Below, in pieces: positions 46,216-52,929 of a DNA stretch of 64,000 bases (position 1 is the first letter of the stretch; every line of letters begins with the position of its first letter). The DNA comes from Chryseobacterium sp. CH21 (GTDB taxonomy: Bacteria > Bacteroidota > Bacteroidia > Flavobacteriales > Weeksellaceae), in contig NZ_QICI01000072.1 of the NCBI RefSeq assembly GCF_004119445.1, positions 33,071 to 97,070 on the forward strand, written 5' to 3'. Position numbers and translations under genes: made by a program. The notes beneath the pieces were generated by a model that was not told the DNA's origin, ran no database searches, and worked only from the letters and a program-made list of their open reading frames with translations.

Positions 46216-46800
46216 ATGGAACATCTTAACTTTTATTCTTTAAGTAATAAAAACTTATACGAATTAGCAGAATTTGTTGTTACCGAAAACTTTAATCATC
46301 ATGAAAGTTATTCTGATACCGATCAGTTTAAGGCTGAAGTAGAGGAGATCTATCATGAAGAGAAGAACTTTAAAAAGTCTAAGATTTTTGTTTCCAGAGA
46401 TCACGATGGTAAGATCAATGGTTCTATAAGAGTTTTTAAATGGAACCATAAGGATATACTTCCCCTGGAAAAACTTTTCCATATCAATCCTTCTTCTTTT
46501 ATCAAAAACAAAACAACCAACATCTGGCATATCGGAAGATTTGCTATTAAAAAAGGAATTGATAAAACGGGTTTTGGAATTTTCAAAACATTAATGGCTT
46601 ATGCAATCAATGAAGTTTGCTGTAACAAAAATTCTGTTGCTATCGCTGAATGTGATGCGAAGCTTTTGAAAGTTCTTAAGCTAATGGGAATTGAAGCTGT
46701 TACATTAGCTGAGCCTATCCATTATCTGGGTTCTGAAACCATTCCTGTAATGCTTACTTATAACGGGCTAAAAAATTTCCTTGATAAGAACTATCATTAA
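46216..46800 (+). CDS. LuxI/FeeM-like acyltransferase (candidate autoinducer synthase)
   Basis: A 194-residue GNAT-fold protein. Its layout follows acyl-homoserine-lactone synthases and N-acyl amino acid synthases: an acidic N-terminal half, the strand KIFVSRDHDGKINGSIRVFK (D-x-D-G, G-x-IR), then TNIWHIGRFAIKKGIDKTGF, comparable to the WE-xx-RF-xV motif of LuxI, and a C-terminal LKLMGIEAVTLAEPIHYLGS. The classical LuxI residues are only partly kept, so the product may be an N-acyl amino acid or another amide instead of a homoserine lactone. It has box 2 at its promoter and faces the LuxR-type gene, as luxI often faces luxR. The function is inferred. Confidence 0.72.
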   Translation: MEHLNFYSLSNKNLYELAEFVVTENFNHHESYSDTDQFKAEVEEIYHEEKNFKKSKIFVSRDHDGKINGSIRVFKWNHKDILPLEKLFHINPSSFIKNKTTNIWHIGRFAIKKGIDKTGFGIFKTLMAYAINEVCCNKNSVAIAECDAKLLKVLKLMGIEAVTLAEPIHYLGSETIPVMLTYNGLKNFLDKNYH

Positions 46801-46823
46801 TGTCTACTCATGAGCTTAGCGCC

Positions 46824-46839
46824 CTACACCAAAGTGTAG
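46824..46839. promoter_or_regulatory. Box 4, palindrome upstream of the outer-membrane receptor gene
   Basis: CTACACCAAAGTGTAG has both half-sites perfect. It lies 22 bp upstream of box 5 and 24 bp after the stop codon of the LuxI-like gene. The pair may bind two regulator dimers. Confidence 0.82.
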
Positions 46840-46861
46840 TATTACAACAAACGGCCTAAAA

Positions 46862-46907
46862 CTACACTTGCGTGTAGCCTCTTTCAAACCACAACATTCT
46901 ACATTTG
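46862..46907 (+). promoter_or_regulatory. Box 5 and -7 element of the outer-membrane receptor gene
   Basis: CTACACTTGCGTGTAG at 46862-46877 has both half-sites perfect. TACATTTG (TAnnTTTG, exact) is at 46900-46907, again 22 bp further on. There is no -33 TTG. The receptor ATG is at 46926. This promoter probably also reads into the lanthipeptide precursor genes. Confidence 0.85.
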
Positions 46908-46925
46908 AAATATAAAACAAAAGAC

Positions 46926-49322
46926 ATGACAAAGAAATACTTAATACCGTTATTATCCTTCATAGGAATGGGCGTTCACCTTAACGCTCAGAGTATTTCC
47001 GGTAAAGTATCTGATGAAAAGGCAAAAAATATTTCTTATGTAGAGGTTATCCTCCTGGCAGGAGACAATAAGTTCTCTACAATGACTGATGAAAATGGGC
47101 TTTTCTCTATAAAACTTCCCAAAGCAGATTCTTATAAAATGGAATTTTTCCTGAACGGAAGCAAAGTATACGAAGGAAATGAAAATATAGAAGGCGAAAT
47201 TACAAGAAGCTATACTATAAAAGATAACCAACAGGAAAGCCAGGAGATCCAGGCCATCAGCCTAACCAAAAAGAAAAAGCTGGTAGAAAGAAAAATAGAC
47301 CGTCTTGTCTTCAATGTGGAAAATTCGGTTGCAGCAACGGGAGGAACGGCAATAGATGCTTTAAAAACGACTCCTTTGGTTCGTATTCAGGATGAAAAGG
47401 TATCCATTGTAGGAAAAGGAGAGGTTTTGGTCATGATTGACGACCGTATTCAGAGAATGTCTCCGGATGATTTGTCAAGTTTATTAAAATCTATTCCTTC
47501 AGACAATATCCAGTTTATTGAAGTGATTACTACTCCACCAGCAAAGTATGATGCAGAAGGAGACAGCGGGCTGATCAATATCAAACTGAAAAAAGGAAAA
47601 GCGAATTCCTGGAATGCCAACATCGGAGGTAATTATACTCAGAAAACCTATGCAGGAGGTGGGCTTCAGGGAGCTTTTAACTACAATAGAAACAGACTGT
47701 CGTTACAGGTAACGGCCAATACGAATTCTCAGAGACTTCGGACAACATCAGACAGTAAAATCTACTATCCTGATGAGCTATGGATTCTGAATGTAAAAAA
47801 TAAGTCTGAAGAGAACAATCTCGGACTGGGGCTTGGCGTAGATTATAAAATATCTGATAAATGGACTACAGGGGCAAAATATCTGGGCAGTTTTACCAGA
47901 AATACCTCATCCAACAGCCCTTTCACCTCGAGGTTTAATCCGGCAGGAGCTGTTAACTCCTACATTACCTCTGATGTGGATGCGAATAATAAGCCTAATA
48001 TGAATTCTCTTAACTGGTATAATACTTTTAAGCTAGATTCTGCAGGCACAAAAATCACTACGGACTTTGATTATTTCCATTACAGAAAGAGTGATTACAA
48101 CTTTTATGCAGGAAATGAGCTGGATCCTCTGAGAAATATTCTCCCGGGAAGCTTTTTCTCGGCTACGAATACGAATGTGAACCGTATTGAAAACTACTCC
48201 GGGAAAGTGGATGTAGAAATGCCGCTGAAATGGGCTTCTTTGAGCTTCGGAGGGAAATACACCTATACCAATACGAACAATGATCTTGTGGTTATGGATC
48301 ATAAAACCGGAACTCCAGTCTTGAATACAGATCAGTCGAATATCTTTAATTATAAAGAGCATAATGAAGCATTATATGTTTCTGCAAGCAAAAAGCTGGG
48401 CGAAAAATGGGAAACACAGGCCGGATTAAGAATGGAAGCGACACAGACAACGGGTTATTCTCACAATCTTAATCAGACCAACAAAAATGATTATGTGAAG
48501 TTATTCCCGACAGCATATGTCACTTATAATCCGAATGATAAAAACTCATTCTCACTTAACTACAGCAGAAGGATCCGCAGACCGAATTTCGATTATCTGA
48601 ATCCGTTTGTGGTACGTACAAGCCCTTATTATTATTCGGAAGGAAATCCTTTTTTAAAGCCTTCTATTATTGATAATATAGAGTTTTCTTATGTGAGAAA
48701 TCAGAAGTGGGTATCTTCTGTGTATTATTCTCAGGTATCGGATTTCAGCCAGGATCTGTCTATTCTGGATCCTGAAACAAATATCACCAGAAGTACACCG
48801 TTGAACTATGCCAATACGTATCAGGTAGGAGTTTCCACCTATTACAATTTCAATAAATGGTCTTGGTGGAACAGCTTTACAGGGTTTAATGTGAATTATC
48901 AGAAAGTAAAATCCAAAACAGATTTCATCAGTTCAATAGACGGATACAATGCTTATTTCTATTCAAATAATGATTTCACACTGAATAAATCTAAAACTAT
49001 ATTCTTCAGTGCGAACTATGGGCTTCAACTTCCGGGACGTTATCAGATCTTCCACATCTCAACGATGAATATTCTGGATGTCTCTATGAAATTCCTGCTT
49101 CTGGATAAGAAACTGACACTTACAGTTACCGGAATGGATCTTCTGAACGGCCAGCGCCCTGTAATCACTTACGAATCTAATGGGGTGAAAACAGACTTCA
49201 GCAGCTATGGCGACACCAGAGGGGTGAGGGTTTCTTTAAGTTACAAATTCGGGAACAAAAATCTGAAATCTGAACAACAGAGAAACTTCGGAAACGAGGA
49301 CGAAAGAAACAGAATTAATTAA
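46926..49322 (+). CDS. TonB-dependent receptor-like outer-membrane protein (OMP_b-brl_3 type)
   Basis: A 798-residue protein: signal peptide to about residue 22 (GVHLNAQ), a carboxypeptidase-regulatory-like domain (SISGKVSDEKAKN to about 85), a plug (about 120-235, with GKGEVLVMIDDRIQRM and FIEVITTPPAKYDAEGDSG) and a beta-barrel. It ends in a polar Lys/Gln/Asn tail and not in the aromatic residue usual for barrels. The start is the ATG at 46926; the TTG at 46905 lies inside the -7 element. Two palindromic boxes precede it and the first precursor gene begins 88 bp after its stop. It may import or export the product, take up a signal or give self-protection; the sequence does not decide. Confidence 0.88.
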   Translation: MTKKYLIPLLSFIGMGVHLNAQSISGKVSDEKAKNISYVEVILLAGDNKFSTMTDENGLFSIKLPKADSYKMEFFLNGSKVYEGNENIEGEITRSYTIKDNQQESQEIQAISLTKKKKLVERKIDRLVFNVENSVAATGGTAIDALKTTPLVRIQDEKVSIVGKGEVLVMIDDRIQRMSPDDLSSLLKSIPSDNIQFIEVITTPPAKYDAEGDSGLINIKLKKGKANSWNANIGGNYTQKTYAGGGLQGAFNYNRNRLSLQVTANTNSQRLRTTSDSKIYYPDELWILNVKNKSEENNLGLGLGVDYKISDKWTTGAKYLGSFTRNTSSNSPFTSRFNPAGAVNSYITSDVDANNKPNMNSLNWYNTFKLDSAGTKITTDFDYFHYRKSDYNFYAGNELDPLRNILPGSFFSATNTNVNRIENYSGKVDVEMPLKWASLSFGGKYTYTNTNNDLVVMDHKTGTPVLNTDQSNIFNYKEHNEALYVSASKKLGEKWETQAGLRMEATQTTGYSHNLNQTNKNDYVKLFPTAYVTYNPNDKNSFSLNYSRRIRRPNFDYLNPFVVRTSPYYYSEGNPFLKPSIIDNIEFSYVRNQKWVSSVYYSQVSDFSQDLSILDPETNITRSTPLNYANTYQVGVSTYYNFNKWSWWNSFTGFNVNYQKVKSKTDFISSIDGYNAYFYSNNDFTLNKSKTIFFSANYGLQLPGRYQIFHISTMNILDVSMKFLLLDKKLTLTVTGMDLLNGQRPVITYESNGVKTDFSSYGDTRGVRVSLSYKFGNKNLKSEQQRNFGNEDERNRIN

Positions 49323-49410
49323 TCAACTATATACTTGCAAGTAGGGTCCAATAAAGGTTTTATGACTTGAAAAGATAACCACAATCAACTATTTTAAAAA
49401 TTTTAAAATC

Positions 49411-49590
49411 ATGCACAAAATTAAATTAACAAAAGGTTTACAGATCAACAAAGAACAAATCAGCAAGCTTCAGGAGGAGCAAATGAATAGCCTTAAAGGA
49501 GGGGTTAACAGCCTTCAGGCAGCCGCTCAGTCTTGCGGACAGTGTTCTTGCGGTGGAAATACAGTTGTGAAAACAAGAGCAGCTCAATAA
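49411..49590 (+). CDS. Class I lanthipeptide precursor 1 (type A)
   Basis: A 59-residue peptide, shorter than usual ORF cut-offs. Leader residues 1-31 are helical and charged (MHKIKLTKGLQINKEQ, then EEQMNSLKGG), ending in the double glycine G30-G31 read by C39 peptidases. The 28-residue core has Cys at 42, 45 and 47 and Ser/Thr at 34, 41, 46, 51 and 55, so up to three lanthionine rings are possible. The leader matches Bacteroidota class I lanthipeptide leaders. The CSC arrangement in SCGQCSCGG is dense. It ends VVKTRAAQ. Confidence 0.9.
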   Translation: MHKIKLTKGLQINKEQISKLQEEQMNSLKGGVNSLQAAAQSCGQCSCGGNTVVKTRAAQ

Positions 49591-49645
49591 TCCACAATCC
49601 AAATCACATTTACAATAAACAATAACAATCTAAAAATTAAACATC

Positions 49646-49825
49646 ATGCACAAAATTAAATTAACAAAAGGTTTACAGATCAACAAAGAGCAAATCAGCA
49701 AATTACAGGAAGAGCAAATGAACAGCCTAAAAGGTGGGGTTAACAGCCTACAGGCAGCGGCTCAATCTTGCGGACAGTGTTCTTGCGGTGGAAACACAAT
49801 TGTAAAAACAAGAGCAGCTCAATAA
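49646..49825 (+). CDS. Class I lanthipeptide precursor 2 (type A)
   Basis: A 59-residue peptide that differs from precursor 1 only at one core residue (TIVKT in place of TVVKT). The double-glycine site, the three Cys and the five Ser/Thr are identical. The DNA differs at many third codon positions, so the copies are under selection at the protein level and are not a recent artefact. The spacer after it is nearly identical to the spacer after precursor 4. Confidence 0.9.
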   Translation: MHKIKLTKGLQINKEQISKLQEEQMNSLKGGVNSLQAAAQSCGQCSCGGNTIVKTRAAQ

Positions 49826-49879
49826 TCAGCACTCCAAATCACATTTAAAATAAACAATAACAATTTAAAATCAAACATC

Positions 49880-50059
49880 ATGAACAAAATGAAATTATCT
49901 AAAGGACTACAGATCAACAAAGAACAAATCAGCAAACTTCAGGAAGAGCAAATGAATGGTCTTAAAGGAGGAGTAAACAGCCTACAAGCAGCAGCTCAGT
50001 CTTGCGGACAGTGTTCTTGCGGTGGAAATACTGTAGTACAAACAAGAATTGCTAAGTAA
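49880..50059 (+). CDS. Class I lanthipeptide precursor 3 (type B)
   Basis: A 59-residue variant with a different start (MNKMKLSKGL), Gly in place of Ser at residue 27 (QMNGLKGG) and a changed tail (VVQTRIAK). The central core VNSLQAAAQSCGQCSCGGNT is unchanged, so the expected ring region is the same. Type A and type B alternate in the array. Confidence 0.9.
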   Translation: MNKMKLSKGLQINKEQISKLQEEQMNGLKGGVNSLQAAAQSCGQCSCGGNTVVQTRIAK

Positions 50060-50111
50060 TTCTCATAATAAGTCGAAAATATTTATACAAACAATCTAAA
50101 AATTAAACATC

Positions 50112-50291
50112 ATGCACAAAATTAAATTAACAAAAGGTTTACAGATTAACAAAGAGCAAATCAGCAAATTACAGGAAGAGCAAATGAACAGCCTTAAAGG
50201 TGGGGTTAACAGCCTTCAGGCAGCAGCGCAGTCTTGCGGACAGTGTTCTTGCGGTGGAAACACTATTGTAAAAACAAGAGCAGCTCAATAA
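50112..50291 (+). CDS. Class I lanthipeptide precursor 4 (type A)
   Basis: A 59-residue peptide with the same protein sequence as precursor 2 but several synonymous changes. Together with precursor 5 and the spacer between them it looks like a copy of the precursor 2-3 pair. Confidence 0.9.
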   Translation: MHKIKLTKGLQINKEQISKLQEEQMNSLKGGVNSLQAAAQSCGQCSCGGNTIVKTRAAQ

Positions 50292-50344
50292 TCAGCACTC
50301 CAAATCACATTTAAAATAAACAATAACATTTAAAATTAAACATC

Positions 50345-50518
50345 ATGAACAAAATGAAACTAACTAAGGGTCTTCAAATCAACAAAGAGCAAATCAGCAA
50401 ATTACAGGAAGAGCAAATGAACAGCCTAAAAGGAGGAGTAAACAGCCTTCAGGCAGCAGCACAATCTTGTGGACAGTGCTCTTGCGGTGGAAACACTGTG
50501 GTACAAACAAGAAAGTAA
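50345..50518 (+). CDS. Class I lanthipeptide precursor 5 (type B, shortened)
   Basis: A 57-residue peptide with the type B start (MNKMKLTKGL) and tail VVQTRK, two residues shorter than the others. The core is again conserved. A strong hairpin follows at 50528-50565, before the modification genes. Confidence 0.9.
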   Translation: MNKMKLTKGLQINKEQISKLQEEQMNSLKGGVNSLQAAAQSCGQCSCGGNTVVQTRK

Positions 50519-50527
50519 TCTTCTCCT

Positions 50528-50565
50528 ATAAAAGAGGGAGCCGGATGAACTTCTCTCCCTCTTTT
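50528..50565 (+). terminator. Hairpin between the precursor array and the lanC genes
   Basis: AAAAGAGGGAG and CTCCCTCTTTT form a perfect 11-bp stem and are followed by seven A. It may act as a partial terminator or mRNA stabiliser, keeping precursor mRNA more abundant than enzyme mRNA. Lack of a T run beyond TTTT makes complete termination uncertain. Confidence 0.7.
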
Positions 50566-50598
50566 AAAAAAATTATATAATCTCACAGCTCTCACATC

Positions 50599-51771
50599 AT
50601 GCAAAAAGAAAAACTAATCATCTCAGAAATAGAAGAATGCATCCGTAAAAAAGAAGCTTCCCTTACCGGAATAGGTCTTAATAACGGAATTCTAAGTGCT
50701 TCAATGTTCTATTATTATCATTATCTAATGACCGAGGAATCGGAATCTTTAGAACTGGTAACCCATTATATTGAAAAGTCTCTGTCTGTTTTAACAGAAG
50801 ATTATAAAAGCCTTCATTTTAATGATGAAATAAGAGAGCTGGGATTATATCTTATATTCCTGAAACAGCAGGAAGTTTTAGACAGCGAAATAGATTCTTT
50901 ACTGGAGAATATTGATGAAATTCTTGAAGAAATTCTGATCCAGAAAACAGAGAAAGGAGATCTTGATCTTACCAGCGGTTTTCCAAGTTTTGCCAAGTAT
51001 TTCGTATTGAGAAATCCTGATGATAAAAAACATCTGATAAACAACACCCTGGATAAAATCATTGAGCTTACTCAAACTCACGAAAGCGGAAGCTACTGGA
51101 AATTTGATCTTCGCAATAGAGAAAATCCCTATGTAGAACTGGGCTTAGGACACGGAACTACAGGAGTCATCAACTATTTGTTATTCCTTTTCAAAAATAA
51201 CATCTACACTCCGAAATCTTTAGAGCTTATTCACACAGGACTTTCATTCATCTGGAACTGTAAAGAAAATACCACAGACTATATCACTCTTTTTCCGTTC
51301 AATGCCTTTGAAGAGGTTTATATAGATTATCACAATCTGGCTTACGGCGAAATAGGAATTGGATACACTTTTTACAATGCCGGAATTCTTTTAAACAATA
51401 AAGACTACTGCGACAAAGGACTACAAATATTGATCAATACTACAAAATTTAAAGACACTGATCAGTCTGCCATCCTTGAACCAGGATTAATTTATGGTTC
51501 TGCCGGATTATCCGCATTGTATAAAAACCTTTATCATCTTACTGAACAGGATGTATTTCTGGAAGCCAAAGAGTACTGGCACCAGCATCTTATTCAGTCT
51601 AAGAAAAATGAAAATGAACAATGGGCAGGATTCAATGCCTATTACAATGCAGAATTCGACAATATTAATATGGCCTTAGGCCAAGGCATCGCAGGAATTG
51701 GTATTAATCTGATGAACAATATCATGACCTCCAATCACAATTACGTTTCATTCTATAATTACGATCTATAA
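50599..51771 (+). CDS. LanC-like protein 1, zinc ligands lost
   Basis: A 390-residue LanC-like toroid protein. The second glycine motif keeps the active histidine: GLGHGTTGV, His185. At the two zinc motifs the ligands are gone: where WCYG is expected there is LAYG (Ala248), and where CHG is expected there is IYG (Ile298-Tyr299). The glycine framework around them is kept (AYGEIGIG, IYGSAGLS). LanC enzymes add Cys thiols to dehydroamino acids, with zinc holding the thiolate. Alone this protein should not be able to bind zinc. Its stop codon shares a base with the start of LanC-like 2, implying translational coupling and possibly a 1:1 complex. Confidence 0.82.
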   Translation: MQKEKLIISEIEECIRKKEASLTGIGLNNGILSASMFYYYHYLMTEESESLELVTHYIEKSLSVLTEDYKSLHFNDEIRELGLYLIFLKQQEVLDSEIDSLLENIDEILEEILIQKTEKGDLDLTSGFPSFAKYFVLRNPDDKKHLINNTLDKIIELTQTHESGSYWKFDLRNRENPYVELGLGHGTTGVINYLLFLFKNNIYTPKSLELIHTGLSFIWNCKENTTDYITLFPFNAFEEVYIDYHNLAYGEIGIGYTFYNAGILLNNKDYCDKGLQILINTTKFKDTDQSAILEPGLIYGSAGLSALYKNLYHLTEQDVFLEAKEYWHQHLIQSKKNENEQWAGFNAYYNAEFDNINMALGQGIAGIGINLMNNIMTSNHNYVSFYNYDL

Positions 51772-52928
51772 TGGAAACTCTACAATCTCAAAACATCACT
51801 ACCCTGCTTCAGGAATACGATCAAAAGCTTCTTGATTTTGATTATGGAAATTTACCGGACGGATTGCTTTATGGAAAACTGGGACTTCTGCTTTATTTCC
51901 TTGCACAGTATCAAATCTCCGGAAATGATATCTATGTGAACAAAGTAGGCGCTATCCTGGAAGAAGTATTTGAAAATGGTAACCTGCAAAAAGAAAACAA
52001 TGTATACACACTCCCAAATCTATCCAAAGGAATGACCGGACTGGGCATTATTCTGAATTTGCTAAAACAGGACGGACTTATTCAGGATGATTTTGATGAA
52101 CAGATTGCAGACATCGGAGAACTGATCTTCCAACAGTCTGTCACCATGCTGAATGAAAACAATTATACTTTTTTTGATGGACCTATAGGAAATCTTCACT
52201 ATTTCAACACCATCGGAAACGAAAAATACAGCAGCGAAATCGTAAACATACTTTATGACGAATGTATTTCTCACCCCATTCCATTTGAAAACAAGCTGAA
52301 TGACAGCTATGCAGATGGTATTAACTTAGGATTCAACTATGGCTACCTCTCTATTGTTAATAATCTTTTAGCCCTTCCGGTAATAACGCATAAAGCAAGA
52401 CATATCATTAACAACTGCCTGGACTTCATTATCTCCAATTTTGATGTTCACGAAGTAGAAAATGCCAGAATATATAAACCATATAATTACAAAATAACTC
52501 AAAACCTGCTAAAGCCTTTCCATAATAACAGACTTTGCTGGTGCAACAGTGATCTTTCTTTCTCTTATCTTTTGTATAAAACAGGAGAAACACTACAGGA
52601 AAACAGATATACAGAAATGGCTCACGAGCTGGGTTTAGAAACCACAAAAAGGAAAGTAATGGCCAACACAGGAATAGAATTTATCCAGTATTGCCACGGA
52701 ACCTCAGGACTTGTACAGCTTTACCATGAGCTTAATGAAAAAGACAGCCATCCTGAATATAAAAAAGCAAAAAATTTCTGGACGAAAAGATCACTGGAAA
52801 TCCTGGAAAACGAACTGGATCAGCCATTCACCGAGCAGGACAGTAATTTACTCTTTGGAAAAACAGGAGCCCTGATTGCTCTGAATGACAAAATAGACAA
52901 AACTAAATACCTAAAATTTTTACTGTAA
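51771..52928 (+). CDS. LanC-like protein 2, zinc ligands kept but HG histidine lost
   Basis: A 385-residue LanC-like protein. The zinc ligands are all visible: Cys258 in LCWCNSDLSFS and Cys308-His309 in YCHGTSGLVQLYHEL. The histidine of the HG motif is replaced: the matching segment reads GFNYGYLSIV (Tyr190), and the earlier glycine motif reads LSKGMTGLG. It is thus the mirror image of LanC-like 1 next door. It may be the zinc-bearing half of a two-subunit cyclase. The LLM oxidoreductase gene begins one base after its stop. Confidence 0.85.
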   Translation: METLQSQNITTLLQEYDQKLLDFDYGNLPDGLLYGKLGLLLYFLAQYQISGNDIYVNKVGAILEEVFENGNLQKENNVYTLPNLSKGMTGLGIILNLLKQDGLIQDDFDEQIADIGELIFQQSVTMLNENNYTFFDGPIGNLHYFNTIGNEKYSSEIVNILYDECISHPIPFENKLNDSYADGINLGFNYGYLSIVNNLLALPVITHKARHIINNCLDFIISNFDVHEVENARIYKPYNYKITQNLLKPFHNNRLCWCNSDLSFSYLLYKTGETLQENRYTEMAHELGLETTKRKVMANTGIEFIQYCHGTSGLVQLYHELNEKDSHPEYKKAKNFWTKRSLEILENELDQPFTEQDSNLLFGKTGALIALNDKIDKTKYLKFLL

Positions 52929-52929
52929 C

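Larger units (their letters stand above)
49411..50518 (+). repeat. Tandem array of five precursor genes, unit about 232-235 bp
   Basis: Starts are at 49411, 49646, 49880, 50112 and 50345. Each unit has a coding part of about 180 bp and a spacer of 52-55 bp that ends with a purine-rich leader before CATCATG. The order is A-A-B-A-B. Spacers 2-3 and 4-5 are almost the same (TCAGCACTCCAAATCACATT), while spacer 3-4 is different, so a two-gene unit was duplicated. Confidence 0.9.

Noticed and set aside
49411..50518. CRISPR-like array
   Set aside because: The regular units of about 233 bp are coding repeats of lanthipeptide precursors. Spacers are alike and too long, and no cas gene is near.
51205..51214. 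CTACAC half-site inside lanC1 (also one inside murC near 10805)
   Set aside because: Single half-sites without a partner within coding sequence; expected by chance.
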